From Bog-1198 sp963727045 (GTDB taxonomy: Bacteria; Pseudomonadota; Gammaproteobacteria; Steroidobacterales; Steroidobacteraceae), in assembly GCA_963727045.1 (NCBI GenBank), contig CAVSES010000002.1, forward strand, positions 434,001 to 498,000: DNA of 64,000 bases. Direction: 5' to 3'. The notes beneath the pieces were generated by a model. The model was given only the letters and a program-made list of their open reading frames with translations. It searched no databases and was not told where the DNA came from. The position numbers were made by a program, and so were the translations under genes. The stretch's first letter is position 1, and each line of letters begins with the position of its first letter. Shown here one piece after another: positions 23,344 through 34,462 of this stretch.

Positions 23344-24459
23344 GCGCGTAGCGCTTCCCCGATGCGCGCCGCTCCGGCCGCAATGCAGAGATCGGCGAGC
23401 CGCGCGGCGGCGTCGGTGACCGCCGCCGCGCGCGCGGCCTCGCGCCATCGCGAGCAGCCGGTCGCGATCGGTCGTCATGTCGTCGATGATGCGCCGAGGC
23501 GCTCGGGCGGTCAGGTCGCGCTCCTGCACGATCCGCGCCGGCGCCGATCGCGACCAGCGCCTCGGCGTTCTTGGTCTGATGGTCGTCGACGGCCGCGGGG
23601 AACGGCACTCAGCAGCGCGCCGAGGCCGGCCGCCTGCAGCTCCGCGATGGTCATGGCGCCGGCGCGGCACACGCGCGAGATCCGCCCAGCGGTACGCCTG
23701 CGGCCATGTCGTCGATGAACGGCGGTCGACTTCGGCATCGACCTGTGACGTGCGATAGGCCTCGCGCGCGGCCGCGAGGCCGCGCTCTCCGGCCTGGTGC
23801 CGGACCTGCGGCCGGCGCTCCGGCGCTTATGTGGGCGAGCGCCTCCGGCACCAGCGCGTTCAGGCGCTGCGCGCCCTGGCTGCCGCCGAAGCACCAGAAG
23901 GCGCGACTTTCCCCGAGCGCCCGGCGAAGCGCGCGCGCCGGCGGCGCGATGGCCGCGATGTCGGCGCGCACCGGATTGCCGATGCAGTCGCGCGAACGCG
24001 CGGGCCGAAGCTGCCGGGGAACGCCTCGAGCACCTGCGTCGGCGAGGCGCGCGAGCCAGCGGTTGGTCATGCCGGCGATCGCATTCTGTTCGTGAATGAG
24101 GAGCGGCATGCGCATGAGCCACGCGGCGATGCCGCCCGGGCCGCTCACGAATCCGCCGGCACCGAGCACCGCGCGCGGCTGCACGCGGCGCAGCACCCGC
24201 ATCGCCTGCGACCACCGCCCTGCCGATGCGCAGCGGCGCGAGCAGCCAGGCCAAGATGCCCTTGCCGCGGATTCCGGCGACGCGCACCCACTCGATCGGA
24301 AAGCCATTCTCCGGCACCAGGCGCGATTCCATGCTGCCCGGCACGCCGAGCCAGACCACGGCGACGCCGCGCTCGCGCAGCACCTTGCGCCACCGCCAGC
24401 GCCGGGAACACGTGGCCGCCCGTGCCGCCCGCCATGATGAGCACGGGACCGCCCATCAT
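23340..24459 (-). CDS. murG: UDP-GlcNAc transferase MurG (heavily frameshifted)
   Basis: Converts lipid I to lipid II at the inner face of the inner membrane. The glycine-rich N-terminus PVLIMAGGTGGHVFPALAVA, WLGVPGSMESRLVP, VLGAGGFVSGPGGIAAWLM, IHEQNAIAGMTNRWLAR and the donor-domain GGSQGAQRLN identify it. At least eight indels scatter the reading frame, with the C-terminus the worst part. The stop at 23340 is inferred from the overlap with the murC ATG. Mended length is about 370 residues. Confidence 0.93.
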
Positions 24460-25648
24460 CGCGCACCGCCCGGGCATGCGCATGACCGCGGAACGCGAGC
24501 GGACCTTGACCTCGTGATAGATGCGCAGCAGCACGCCGAGCCACGCGAGGCTCACGAGCAGGCTGCTGCGGCCGTAGCTGAAGAGCGGCAGCGTCAGGCC
24601 CTTGGTCGGCAGCACGCCCATGTTGACGCCGATGTTGACGATCGCCTGCAGGCCGAGCCAGACGCCGAACGCGAGCGCGAGATAGGATTGGAAACGCAGT
24701 CCGGCCTGCGCCGCCATGCGCGAGATCTGAAACGCGCGCCACACCAGCGCCACGAACAGCGCGATGACGCCGACGACGCCCACCAGCCCGAGCTCCTCGG
24801 CGAGCACCGCGAACACGAAGTCGGTGTGCGCCTCCGGCAGGTAGAAGAGCTTCTGCACGCTGCTGCCGAGGCCGACGCCGAACCAGGAGCCGCGGCCGAT
24901 CGCGATCAGCGACTGGGTCAACTGAAAGCCGCCGTTGAACGGATCGTCCCAGGGATGCAGGAACCCCGTGAGCCGCTTCAGCCGGTAGGCCGAGGTGAGC
25001 GCCAGCACCGCGAACGACAGCGCCGCGCCGGACACCAGCAGGAACACGTAGCGCAGCCGCGCACCGGCGACGAACAGCACGGCGAATCCCGTCGCGAACA
25101 GCACCGTGGTCGCGCCGAAGTCGGGCTCGCAGCAGGAGCAGCAACGCGGCCACGCCAAGGAGCGCGACCGGCTTGGCGAGGCCCTGCAAGCGTCGATTCC
25201 GAGCTCGCTGCGCTTGCGCACGCAGTAGCTGCAGACCCAGGTCAGCACCAGCACCTTGGCGAGTTCCGACACCTGGAAATTGATCGGTCCGACGCGCAGC
25301 CAGCGGCGCGCGCCGTTGACCGTGGCGCCGATGCCGGGGATCAGCACCAGGAACAGCAGCAGCAAGCCGCAAGCACAGGAGCGCCAGGCTGTATTTGTCC
25401 CAGAGCTCGGTCGGCACGCGCGTCACCACCCAGGCGAACAGGATGCCGGCGCAGCCGAAGACGAATTGCCGCTCGAGAAAGTAGAACGGGTTGCCGAGAT
25501 CGCGCGCGGCGATCGACATGGACGCCGACGTGACCATGACGAGCCCCACCAGCAAGAGGCCGGCGACCAGCGCCAAGGTCACGTCGTCCCACGCGAACGG
25601 CATGCGCTCGCGCGCCCGCATTCCGTAGGACATGGTGGCGGAGTTCAT
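24456..25648 (-). CDS. ftsW: septal peptidoglycan polymerase FtsW (frameshifted)
   Basis: SEDS-family polytopic protein that polymerises lipid II with FtsI. Features are the N-terminal membrane region (LALVAGLLLVGLVMVTSAS), RRWLRVGPINFQVSELAKV, the loop FGVGLGSSVQKLFYLPEAHTDF and the C-terminal GVLPTKGLTLPLFSYGRSSL with the conserved prolines. Frame breaks lie near 25375, 25185 and 25130, and another hides the exact end. The stop TGA at 24458-24456 is chosen because it overlaps the murG start. Mended length is about 397 residues. Confidence 0.94.
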
Positions 25649-26981
25649 GCGGACCTCGCGGCGAGGCTGCGAACCGCCGCGGCGAACTCATCGCCGCGAT
25701 GTCCGTAGTCGCGGAACATGTCGAAGCTCGCGCAGCCGGGCGACAGCAGAACGGTGTCGCCGGGCTTGCGCCGCCCGCGCGGCGGCCTGCACGGCCTCCT
25801 GCATCGATGCCGCGCGCTTCGAGCGGTGCACACGCCCGTCGAGCGCCGCCGCCAGCGCCGGCGCATCCTTGCCGATCAGCACGGCGTGCCGCACCTTGCC
25901 GCGGAAGGCATGCGGCCAGCGGCGTGAAGTCCTGGCCCTTGCCCACGCCGCCCGCGATCATCACCAGGGGTCCCGGCATGCCGGCGACCGCGGCGATGGT
26001 CGCGCCGACGTTCGTGCCCTTGGAGTCGTCGACGTAGCGCACGCCGCCGGCGTCGGCGACCCATTGCGAGCGATGCGGCAAGTCCTGGAAAGGACTCGAG
26101 CGCTTCGAGCATCTTGGGCACGGGCAATCCCGCGGCATCGCCCAGCGCGAGCGCCGCGAGCGCATTGGCCGCGTTGTGCAGGCCCGCGATCTTCAGTGCG
26201 CCCGGTGTCGAGCAGCGCGATCGCCCTGGCGGGCGAGCAGCGTGCGCGATCCGGCCCGGAGCAGCGAGAAATCCGCGTCGGCGCGCTCGATGGAGAACGT
26301 GACGGTGCGGCTTGTCGGCGCGGCGCATCGCAGCCACCAGCGGGTCGTCCGCATTCAGCACCACGGTGGCGGCCCGCGCGAAAATCCGCGACTTGGCCCG
26401 CGCGTAGGCCGCGATGGACGGATAGCGATCCATGTGATCCGCCGTCACGTTCAGAACCACCGCCGCTTGAAGCCGCAGCGAGGACGTGGTCTCGAGCTGA
26501 AAACTCGACAGCTCGAGAACGTACAAGATCCGGAGTGGGCTGCTCGAGCAGGTCGAGCGCCGCCACGCCGAGATTGCCGCCGGCGAGCACCGTGCGCCCG
26601 CCGCCGCGCGCCATGCGGGCGACCAAGCGTCGTGACCGTGCTCTTGCCGTTGGTGCCGGTGACGCCGATCACCGGCGCGCGCACGTTGCGGGCAAAGAGT
26701 TCGACGTCGCCGAGCACTTCGATGCCGCGATCCCGCGCCGCCCGCGCGATCGGCTCCTCGAGCGACAGCCCCGGGGACATCAGCACCTGCGAGGCTCCGT
26801 CGAGCAGCGACAAATCGAAGCCGCCGAGCCTCAAGTCGAGCTCATTCGCGAGATCGCCGAGATCGGCGAGTCCCGGCGGCGTGCGGCGCGAATCGGTGGC
26901 GCTCACCGGGATGCCGCGCTTCGCCAGGTAGCGCAGGCAGGAAATCCCGGTTTTGCCGAGGCCGACGACGACGCTATGCAT
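25645..26981 (-). CDS. murD: UDP-N-acetylmuramoyl-L-alanine--D-glutamate ligase MurD (frameshifted)
   Basis: Adds D-glutamate to UDP-MurNAc-L-Ala. Visible are SVVVGLGKTGISCLRYL, LMSPGLSLEEP, the ATP loop GVTGTNGKSTVTTL, LELSSFQLETTSSL with VLNVTADHMDRY, the ligase motif HNAANALAALALG, VDDSKGTNVGA and LLSPGCASFDMFRDYGHRG. At least five indels break the frame (near 26630, 26530, 26315, 26090, 25910). The ATG at 26981 and the stop at 25645 both overlap the neighbours. Mended length is about 445 residues. Confidence 0.95.
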
Positions 26982-28067
26982 CAGCGGATCTTCAAGGTTG
27001 CAAGGCCCAACAACATGAGCACGAAACTGATGATCCAAAAGCGCACGATCACCTTCGGCTCCGCCCATCCTTTGAGCTCGAAATGGTGATGAATCGGCGC
27101 CATGCGGAATATCCGCTTGCCCGTGAGCTTGAACGACGCCACCTGCAGCATCACCGAGACGGTCTCGAGCACGAACACTCCGCCCATGACGAAGAGCACG
27201 ATTTCCTGGCGCACCATGACCGCGAGCGTGCCGAGCGAGGCGCCGATCGCCAGCGCGCCCACATCGCCCATGAAAACCTGCGCCGGATAGGTGTTGAACC
27301 ACAGGAACCCGAGGCCCGCGCCCACCAGGGCGGCGCTGAAGATCAGCACCTCGCCGACGCCGGGGATGTAGGGGATCTGCAGGTAGGTCGCGAACTTGAC
27401 GTTGCCGGTGGCATAGGCGAACACGCCGAGCGCCGCGGCCACCATCACGGCCGGCATGATGGCGAGGCCGTCGAGGCCGTCGGTCAGGTTGACCGCGTTG
27501 CTGGTGCCGACGATGACGAAATAGGAGAACGCGACGAATCCGGCCGTCGACATCGGGATCGCCACCTCCTTGAAGAACGGAACGTACAGCGCGGTCTCGG
27601 CCGGAGATTGGCGAAGATGATGCAGCGTGAACGCCGCGGTCAAACCCACCACCGATTGCGCGAGGTACTTGTAGCGCGCAGCCAGGCCCTTCGAATTGCC
27701 GACGACGAGCTTCAGATAGTCGTCGTAGAATCCGACCAGCCCGAACCCCAGCGTGGTTTCAAGCAGCACCCAAATGAAGCGGCTGGAAAGGTCCGCCCAC
27801 AGCAGCGTGCCGACGCCCATCGCCACCAGGATGAGGCCGCCGCCCATGGTGGGGGTGCCGGATTTCAGGAGATGGGTCTGCGGGCCGTCGGTGCGCACCT
27901 GCTGCCCGATCTGATGGCGGCTCCAACAGCGCAATCATCGTGGGTCCGATGAACAGCGCCATCGAGAGCGCGGTGACCGCCGCAAGAATGCCGCGCAGCG
28001 TGAGGTATTGAAAGACATGAAAGCCCGAGTAGAACCGCGCGAGATATTCGGTGAGGGACAGCAGCAT
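26981..28067 (-). CDS. mraY: phospho-N-acetylmuramoyl-pentapeptide transferase MraY (one frameshift)
   Basis: Integral membrane enzyme that makes lipid I. It starts MLLSLTEYLARFYSGFHVFQYLTLRG and has ten hydrophobic segments with the catalytic motifs FYDDYLK, NAVNLTDGLDGLA and HHHFELKGW. One extra C near 27914 (gagCCgcc instead of gagCgcc) shifts the frame at the first cytoplasmic loop, after LLE; removing it gives RHQIGQQVRTDGPQTHL, the expected sequence. Mended length is about 361 residues. Confidence 0.97.
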
Positions 28068-28069
28068 GG

Positions 28070-29457
28070 TCAGCTCGCTCTCATCATGTGGCCGGATTGT
28101 GCGCCGCCGCCGGTGAGCGCCTGCACGACCCGCTCCAGTCGATTGACGCGCGAACCCTTGATCAGCACGGTGACGCCGGGCGCGAGTTCCGCCTGCAGCC
28201 GGCGGGTCAGGGACTCGGTGTCCGCGAACCATTCGCCGCCGGAACCGAAGGTCTCGACGGCCCGCGAACTCTGCGGTCCCACCGCGAACAAACGCTTGAT
28301 TCCGCAATCGCGGGCATATGCACCCATGTGGGCATGACTGTCCTCGGCGAACTCGCCGAGCTCCGCCATGTCGCCGAGCACCAGCCACCTCGCGCCGGGG
28401 AGCGACCGCAGCACCTCGAGGCCGGCGCGAACCGAACTTGGATTGGCGTTGTAGGAGTCGTCGATTATCCAGCTGTCGCGCGCTCCGGCCTTGAGCTGCA
28501 AACGGCCGGCGACGGCGCGAAAATCCGCGAGGCCGAGTGCGATCTGCTCCAGGGAAGCGCCGGCCGCTGCGGCGGCGGCGGCCGCCGCCAGTGCATTGGC
28601 GATGTTGTGCGCGCCGCCCGCCTTGAGCGTGATCGGGCGCTGTCCCAATGGAGATTCGAGCGTAAAGCGCGTCGCGAATTCGCCGCGCTCGATGGACTGC
28701 ATGGGATTCTTCGCCATGTAATCCGCGTCGGCGTGCACGCCGAAGCTCACGATGCGGCGCGCCGTGGCAATGCCCCGCCAATAGCCCGAGTACACGTCAT
28801 CTGCATTGATGATGGCCGTGGCCGTCGGGTCGAGGCAGGAGACCATTTCGCCCTCTCCCTGGGCGACGCCGTCCATGTTTCCGAAGCCCTCGAGGTGCTC
28901 TGCGCCGGCATTGGTGATGAGGCCCACGGTCGGGCGCGCCATGCGGACGAGTTCGGCGACATCGCCGATGCGGTTGGCGCCCATCTCGATCACGGCACTT
29001 CGGTGGGAAGCCTCGAGGCGCATGAGCGTCAACGGCACGCCGATGTGGTTGTTGAGGTTCCCTTGGGTCGCCATGCTCGAGCCCATGCGCGACAGGATCG
29101 CGGCGGTCATCTCCTTTGCAGTGGTCTTGCCGTTGCTGCCGCCGATCGCGACCAAGCCGGCAAGGTGAACCCGGCGCGCCAGGCGTGGCCCAGCTGTTGC
29201 AGCGCGCGCAGCGCATCCGCAACCACGATCTGCGGCAACGCATGGGGCACCGGCCGGTCGACGATGGCGCCGATGGCGCCCCGGGCCGCCGCCGCCGCCA
29301 CGAAGTCCCGGCCGTCGAAATTCGGTCCCCGCAGCGCGACGAACAGCGCGCCGGCGCTCAAGGTGCGGCTGTCCGTGGACACCTCGCCGAAAGGACGATC
29401 CTCGCCGGACAATGCGCCGCCGGTCACGGATGCGGCATCTTGCAGCGTTCGCTTCAC
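28070..29457 (-). CDS. murF: UDP-MurNAc-tripeptide--D-Ala-D-Ala ligase MurF (one frameshift)
   Basis: Adds the D-Ala-D-Ala dipeptide to the peptidoglycan precursor. The N-terminal domain (FGEVSTDSRTLSAGALFVALRG, FDGRDFV) is in one frame; the ATP loop GGSNGKTTAKEM and all of the rest (VIEMGANRIGDVAEL, ITNAGAEHLEGFG, DDSYNANPSSV, GDMAELGEFAEDSH) are in the next, with the break near 29160. The GTG at 29457 starts the typical VKRTLQDAASVTGG. It overlaps nothing downstream but ends three bases before mraY starts. Mended length is about 462 residues. Confidence 0.96.
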
Positions 29458-29473
29458 GCGGCCACCCCCTGCC

Positions 29474-30969
29474 TCATGCGGCCACCCCGAGATGGCGCTC
29501 GCTTCGCGACGGTCGCTGAAGCTGCGTCGCGTGTCGCCGTAGATCTGGTAATCCTCGTGCCCTTTGCCCGCGATCAACACCACATCCTTGGGCCGCGCTT
29601 CCTTGAGCGCGGTGCCGATGGCTTCCCCGCGGTCGTGAATGACCCGCGCCTTGCGCGATTTGATGCCGCCGGCGATCGCCCGCGTGATGGCCTGCGGATT
29701 TTCGGACCGCGGATTGTCGTCCGTGACGATGATTTGATCGGCCAACTCGTCGGCGACGGCCCCCATGAGGGGACGCTTGCCGGGATCGCGGTCGCCGCCG
29801 CAGCCGAACACGCACCACAACGCGCCCGCGCAGTGTTCGCGCAGCGCGCCGAGCGCCTTGGCGAGCGCATCGGGCGTGTGCGCGTAATCGACAACGGCCA
29901 TGGGCTTGTCGCGGGAGTCGCCTTCGACCACTTCCATCCGCCCGGGTGGCGGGACGCATTCGGCGAGCACGCGGGCCGACTCGGCGAGCGAAGCGCCCAG
30001 CGACAGCAGGCACGCGATCACCACCAAGGAATTCTCCGCGTTGAAACGTCCCAAGAGCCGCGTATGCACATCCGCGCTGCCGAGACTGCCCTCAAGGTGC
30101 ATCGAGATGCCCCGCACGTCCGCAGTCACGCCGCTGGCGCGCAGCGCCCGCTCCGCCAGCCAGCCCGACTCCCCCGTGCCGATCCAGACCGCCGTGAGCG
30201 GCACGCGTCCGGCATAGTTTTGTGCGAATTCGCGGCCGAAAGGATCGCCGACGTTGACGACGATGTGCTGAAGATCGGGGGCGGCGAACAGGCGCGCCTT
30301 GGCGGCGCCGTAGGCGGTCATGGTCTCGTGATAATCCAGGTGATCGCGGCTCAGATTCGTGAACGCAGCCGAATGAAAGCGCACCCCGGCGATGCGGTCC
30401 TGATCGAGGGCCTGCGAAGAGACCTCCATAGCCACCTCGCGCACGCCGCTTGCGCGGAGTTGGGCGAGTTCGCGATGCAGCGTGACGACATCGGGCGTGG
30501 TGAGCGTCGGCGGCGCCAGCGAGGCGGTGCGGCCCCAACCGATCGTGCCGATATAGGCTGCCTGGGATCCCAGGCGTTCCAGGCATTGCGCCAGCAAATA
30601 CGCGCAGGTGGTCTTGCCGTTGGTCCCGGTGATGCCGGTGATGCGCAGCTGCGACGAAGGCCAGCTGAAGAAGCGATCCGCGATGCGGCCCACCAGATCC
30701 TTCAAGCCCGGAACCGCTGCGGCGAAGACCGTCGGCGGCAGCTTGGGCGGCTCGGCCGCGGCGCCCGGTTCCCACAGGATCACGCTCGCTCCGCGAGCCG
30801 CGGCCTCGGCGGCAAACTTGAGGCCGTGCGAACTGCGGCCGGGCAGCGCGAAGAACAGGCTCCCGGCGCGCGCTTCGCGGCTGTCGAGGGTCAAATCGAG
30901 GACGTTGCGCGATCCGGCATCCGGAACGGCCGCAATGCCATCGAGCAGCCACATGAGAGAGATGCTCAT
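29474..30969 (-). CDS. murE: UDP-MurNAc-dipeptide--meso-diaminopimelate ligase MurE (frameshift at the end)
   Basis: Adds meso-diaminopimelate to UDP-MurNAc-L-Ala-D-Glu. Features are LDLTLDSREARAGSLFFALPG, GITGTNGKTTCAYLLAQ, AMEVSSQALDQDR and FTNLSRDHLDYH. The motif DDNPRSENP shows the D-N-P-R signature for diaminopimelate rather than lysine. A missing base near 29495 makes the frame run on into murF; correcting it gives the expected end RHLGVAA with a stop at 29474. The ATG at 30969 overlaps the ftsI stop. Mended length is about 498 residues. Confidence 0.97.
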
Positions 30970-32711
30970 TGCACTTCGTTCGCCTGCACCAAGGCCGCGG
31001 CAGGCACGTTCTGCAGATCGTCCGGCGGCACGTCCATCAAGCGCAAGGCGCCGGACATCACGCTGGCGAAGACCGGCGCGGCCACCGTGCCGCCCTGGGC
31101 GAGGGTGCCGCCCTCCTGCAAATCCCGGCTCGGCTCGTCGATCACCACCACCGTGGCCAGCTTCGGGTGCGACGCCGGCACCAAGCCGGCAAACACCGCC
31201 ATGATCCGGTCCGTGGAATAGCCGCCGGCAATCGACTTGAAGGCGGTGCCGGTCTTGCCGGAAACCCGGTAGCCGATGAGCGATGCGCGCGTGGCGGTGC
31301 CGCCCTTCTCGACCACCTGCTCCATGAGCTGTATCAGCGCGTGCGCCACCTTGGGATCGAGCACCCGCTCCCCCGGAACGGGACCCGAGACTCGCTCGAA
31401 GGATATGGGACGCTTGACTCCGCCGGAACCGATGGTCGCGTAGGCATGCGCCAATTGCAGCGGCGTGACCGACAGACCGTAGCCATGCGACAGCGTCGCG
31501 ATGCCGATCGGCCGCCAATGGGCGTAGTTGCTGAGCATTCCCGCGGACTCCCCGGGATAGCCGCTGCCGGACACCTGGCCCAATCCCAATCCCGTCAACG
31601 TGCTCCAGATCTGTTCCGGCTTGAGCGACAGCGCCACCTTCGCCGTTCCGACATTGCTGGACTTGGCCAGGATCGTCGCCAGATCGATGGCGCCCAGATT
31701 GTGCTCGTCCTCGAACACCTTGGTGCCGACCTTCAGGAATCCCGGGGAGGTGTCCACGACGCTGTCCGGACGATATTGCCCCGAGGCCAGCGCCGCGGCC
31801 ATGATGAAGGGCTTGATGCTTGAGCCCGGCTCGAAGATATCGGTGGCCGCACGATTGCGGTACAGGCCCGCCTTGAGCTGTTCGCGGTCGTTGGGGTTGT
31901 ACGAGGGCTGGTTCACCATGGCCAGCACTTCGCCGGTGTCGACGTCGATGACGATGACGGAGCCGGCGCGCGCACGATATTCCTGCATCGCCGATTTCAG
32001 TTCGCGGTACGCAAGATACTGGATCCGAAGATCTATGCTCGTGACCAAATCGCGCCCCGGGCGCGGCGCGCGGATGCTCTCGACATTTTCGACGTAGCGT
32101 CCGTACATGTCCTGGATGACCCGTTTCGCCCCGTCCTCGCCGTTCAGCAATTGATCGAATCCAAGTTCCAGGCCCTCCTGGCCCTTGTCGTCGATCGTCG
32201 TGAAGCCCAGCACGTGTCCGGAGATCTCGCCCGCCGGGTAGTAGCGCCGGTATTCGCGCAAGAGATAGACACCTGGAATTCCGAGCGCCTTGATATGCGC
32301 CGCCTGTTCGGGCGGCATGTGCCGCACCAGGTATAGAAATTCGCGATCCAGGTTGCTGGTGATGCGCCGCGCGAGGGACTGCTGATCCTCCTTCAGCGCT
32401 TTCGCAAGCTTCGGCAACTGATCGATGTTGTCGTCGAGCTCCTGCGGATTGACCCACACGCTGTCGACCGGGGTCGAGACCGCAAGCGGCTCGCCGTTGC
32501 GGTCCGTGATGGCGCCGCGATGCGCTGCGATCTTCACCACCCGCATCGAGCGATCGTCGCCCTGCTTGGCCAGAAAGCCGTGATCGAGCAGTTGCAGCTC
32601 CACCGCGCGCGCAACGAGGCCGGCGGCGCCCAAAAGGACCAAGCCCAAAATCACGTTCGAACGCCAGCGATGGATCTTCGTCTGGCCGTTGTCGACGGGA
32701 CGCAATCTCAC
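30966..32711 (-). CDS. ftsI: septal transpeptidase FtsI (PBP3)
   Basis: Class B penicillin-binding protein that crosslinks septal peptidoglycan. Intact, 581 residues. After a short cytoplasmic part comes the membrane anchor ILGLVLLGAAGLVARAVEL, then the pedestal (AHRGAITDRNGEPLAVSTP) and the transpeptidase domain with the active-site EPGSSIKPF (SxxK), SSN in LAKSSNVGTAK and KTG in SGKTGTAF. The GTG at 32711 is chosen because it overlaps the ftsL stop (GTGA) and sits just before the anchor; upstream in-frame codons lie inside ftsL. Confidence 0.97.
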   Translation of the reverse strand: MRLRPVDNGQTKIHRWRSNVILGLVLLGAAGLVARAVELQLLDHGFLAKQGDDRSMRVVKIAAHRGAITDRNGEPLAVSTPVDSVWVNPQELDDNIDQLPKLAKALKEDQQSLARRITSNLDREFLYLVRHMPPEQAAHIKALGIPGVYLLREYRRYYPAGEISGHVLGFTTIDDKGQEGLELGFDQLLNGEDGAKRVIQDMYGRYVENVESIRAPRPGRDLVTSIDLRIQYLAYRELKSAMQEYRARAGSVIVIDVDTGEVLAMVNQPSYNPNDREQLKAGLYRNRAATDIFEPGSSIKPFIMAAALASGQYRPDSVVDTSPGFLKVGTKVFEDEHNLGAIDLATILAKSSNVGTAKVALSLKPEQIWSTLTGLGLGQVSGSGYPGESAGMLSNYAHWRPIGIATLSHGYGLSVTPLQLAHAYATIGSGGVKRPISFERVSGPVPGERVLDPKVAHALIQLMEQVVEKGGTATRASLIGYRVSGKTGTAFKSIAGGYSTDRIMAVFAGLVPASHPKLATVVVIDEPSRDLQEGGTLAQGGTVAAPVFASVMSGALRLMDVPPDDLQNVPAAALVQANEVQ

Positions 32712-32986
32712 GGCCGCACGATCCGCACATCCCGGGTCTGAGGCAGATTCATCTGCAGCTTGGCGTTCGCGACCCGCTCGACGAAGGCGTGCGAGGACCA
32801 GTAGCTCTGCTCGAGCTGCAGCCGCCCCCATTCCATGTCGAGCGAGTCGCGCTCGGCATTGAGCTTCTCGAGATGCACGAACATGTCGCGGGCCTTGTGG
32901 CGCGCGTAGATGACCTGCACGGCCGAGCCGAGCACGGCCAGCCACAAGAGGGGCATGATCAGCGGCAGCAAACGGCGGTATTTCAT
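32708..32986 (-). CDS. ftsL: cell division protein FtsL
   Basis: Small bitopic protein of the FtsQLB complex. 92 residues: a short basic cytoplasmic end (MKYRR), one membrane helix (LLPLIMPLLWLAVLGSAVQV) and a periplasmic leucine-zipper-like helix (HLEKLNAERDSLDMEWGRL). Length, topology and its place between rsmH and ftsI are diagnostic. The ATG overlaps the rsmH stop by four bases and its stop overlaps ftsI. Confidence 0.95.
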   Translation of the reverse strand: MKYRRLLPLIMPLLWLAVLGSAVQVIYARHKARDMFVHLEKLNAERDSLDMEWGRLQLEQSYWSSHAFVERVANAKLQMNLPQTRDVRIVRP

Positions 32987-33945
32987 GCGGCTTTCCCGCA
33001 GGCGATGCGTTCGGCGACGCGCAGACGCGCACTGCGCGCCCGCGGATTCGAGGACGTTTCGATCTCGTCCGCCTGTATGGCTTTGCCGACGAGCTTGAGT
33101 TTGGGACGCGCGTGCGCAGGAATGTCGGGCAGCCCGGCATACATCGGGTCGGCCAATGAGTGGCGGCGCATGAACTGCTTGACCATCCGATCCTCCAGGG
33201 AATGAAAGCTGATCACCGCCAGGCGTCCGCGGGGCGCCAGGCGCTCGAGCGCCAGATCGAGCGCGATTTGCAGTTCGGCGAGTTCGCCGTTCACATGGAT
33301 GCGCAACGCCTGAAAAACGCGGGTCGCAGGATGTTTGTGGCGGCCCGGCACATCGTGGCTGCGGGCAACCCGGGCGATCATTTCCGCAAGCTCGCGAGTG
33401 CGCTCGAATGGATGCGACTCGCGGTCTTTGACGATGGCGCGCGCGATGCGCGGGGCAAGGCGTTCCTCGCCGTATTCGCGAAAGATCCGGATCAGCTCCT
33501 CGAGGGGTGCGCCGTTGACGACATCCGCCGCGCTGATGCCGGTGCCCGGTGTCATGCGCATGTCAAGAGGTCCGTCCTGCACGAAGCTGAAGCCGCGCGA
33601 GGCATCGTCGACCTGGGGCGAGGACACGCCCAGGTCGAACAGGATCCCGTCGAATTTGAGACCCGGCTCGACCCGGTCGGCACAATCCGCCAGCGAGGAG
33701 AAGGGTGCGGGAAAGATCGCCACGCGCGGATCGGACGCGAAGCGCGCTCTCGCATCGGCAATCGCCGCGGAATCGCGGTCGAGGCAGAGTAGTCGGCCGT
33801 TCGCGAAGAGATTCTGCAAAATCGCCCCTGCATGTCCGCCTCGGCCAAAAGTGGCGTCCAAATAGGTGCCACTCGCCTGTATGTTCAACGCGGCCAGTAC
33901 CTGAGGTAACAGGACCGGCGTGTGAACCCCCGCAATGTCTTCCAC
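32983..33945 (-). CDS. rsmH: 16S rRNA m4C1402 methyltransferase RsmH
   Basis: Methylates N4 of C1402 in the ribosomal P site. Intact, 320 residues. Conserved parts are HTPVLLPQVLAALNI, the SAM-binding YLDATFGRGGHAGAIL, ILFDLGVSSPQVDDASRGFSF and the C-terminal VISFHSLEDRMVKQFMR. It starts 12 bases after mraZ in the first part of the division cluster. Confidence 0.97.
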   Translation of the reverse strand: MEDIAGVHTPVLLPQVLAALNIQASGTYLDATFGRGGHAGAILQNLFANGRLLCLDRDSAAIADARARFASDPRVAIFPAPFSSLADCADRVEPGLKFDGILFDLGVSSPQVDDASRGFSFVQDGPLDMRMTPGTGISAADVVNGAPLEELIRIFREYGEERLAPRIARAIVKDRESHPFERTRELAEMIARVARSHDVPGRHKHPATRVFQALRIHVNGELAELQIALDLALERLAPRGRLAVISFHSLEDRMVKQFMRRHSLADPMYAGLPDIPAHARPKLKLVGKAIQADEIETSSNPRARSARLRVAERIACGKAA

Positions 33946-33957
33946 CGCGCCGGCCGG

Positions 33958-34410
33958 CTAGAAGGACAGCGTTTCGAGTTCGCCCGGCAAGTTGCCGCTG
34001 CCATCCGCGCTCGCCAGCCATTCGTCGCGCCGCTCGTTCCAGCGTGCCTCGTCCCACAATTCAAAACGCCAACCCTGGCCGATCAGCATGGCGTCACGCG
34101 TCAGTTGGCCGAATTCCCGCAGGTTCGCGGGCAACAGCAGTCGCCCATGCCCGTCCAGCTCCAGATCCGTGGCATACCCGACCATCAATCGCTGCAAACC
34201 GCGGGTGCGGGGGTCCAACGTCGGCAATTTGGTGAGTTTTCGCTCGATGTCTTCCCAATCGGGCAGCGGGTAGATGAGCAGGCACTGGTCTTTATCGACG
34301 GTTACCACGACATGGCCGCCGCACCGCTCCTGCAGCCGTTCCCGGTACCGGGTGGGCATCACCAGGCGGCCTTTGGCATCAAGAGTTAGTTTGTTGGCAC
34401 CCCGAAACAT
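33958..34410 (-). CDS. mraZ: transcriptional regulator MraZ
   Basis: First gene of the division cluster; represses its own operon in bacteria studied. 150 residues with two SpoVT/AbrB-type DNA-binding repeats, each marked by D-x-x-GRL: DAKGRLVMPTRYRE near residue 10 and DGHGRLLLPANLRE near residue 85. The ATG at 34410 (MFRGANKLTL) is chosen because the upstream in-frame codons overlap the operator repeats. Three direct repeats just upstream are the expected binding site. Confidence 0.96.
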   Translation of the reverse strand: MFRGANKLTLDAKGRLVMPTRYRERLQERCGGHVVVTVDKDQCLLIYPLPDWEDIERKLTKLPTLDPRTRGLQRLMVGYATDLELDGHGRLLLPANLREFGQLTRDAMLIGQGWRFELWDEARWNERRDEWLASADGSGNLPGELETLSF

Positions 34411-34428
34411 GATTGGATGGGTCGTAAA

Positions 34429-34454
34429 ACCCATTTTCTCCCACAATTTCCCAC
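34429..34454 (-). promoter_or_regulatory. MraZ operator: three direct repeats
   Basis: Read on the minus strand there are three hexamers, GTGGGA, GTGGGA and ATGGGT, spaced exactly 10 bases start to start (plus-strand positions 49-54, 39-44 and 29-34 after 34400). This is the known MraZ box layout. It lies between the promoter and the mraZ start, overlapping the predicted transcription start, so binding should repress. Confidence 0.85.
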
Positions 34455-34462
34455 CGGGCACC

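Noticed and set aside
28070..30969. Apparent in-frame MurE-MurF fusion protein
   Set aside because: The fused frame loses the normal MurE ending. Adding one base near 29495 gives the standard end (RHLGVAA, stop at 29474), and murF has its own GTG start at 29457. The fusion is an indel artefact.
29116..31221. 701-codon plus-strand open frame
   Set aside because: It is antisense to murF, murE and ftsI, which have clear motifs and normal overlaps. No domain is visible in it.
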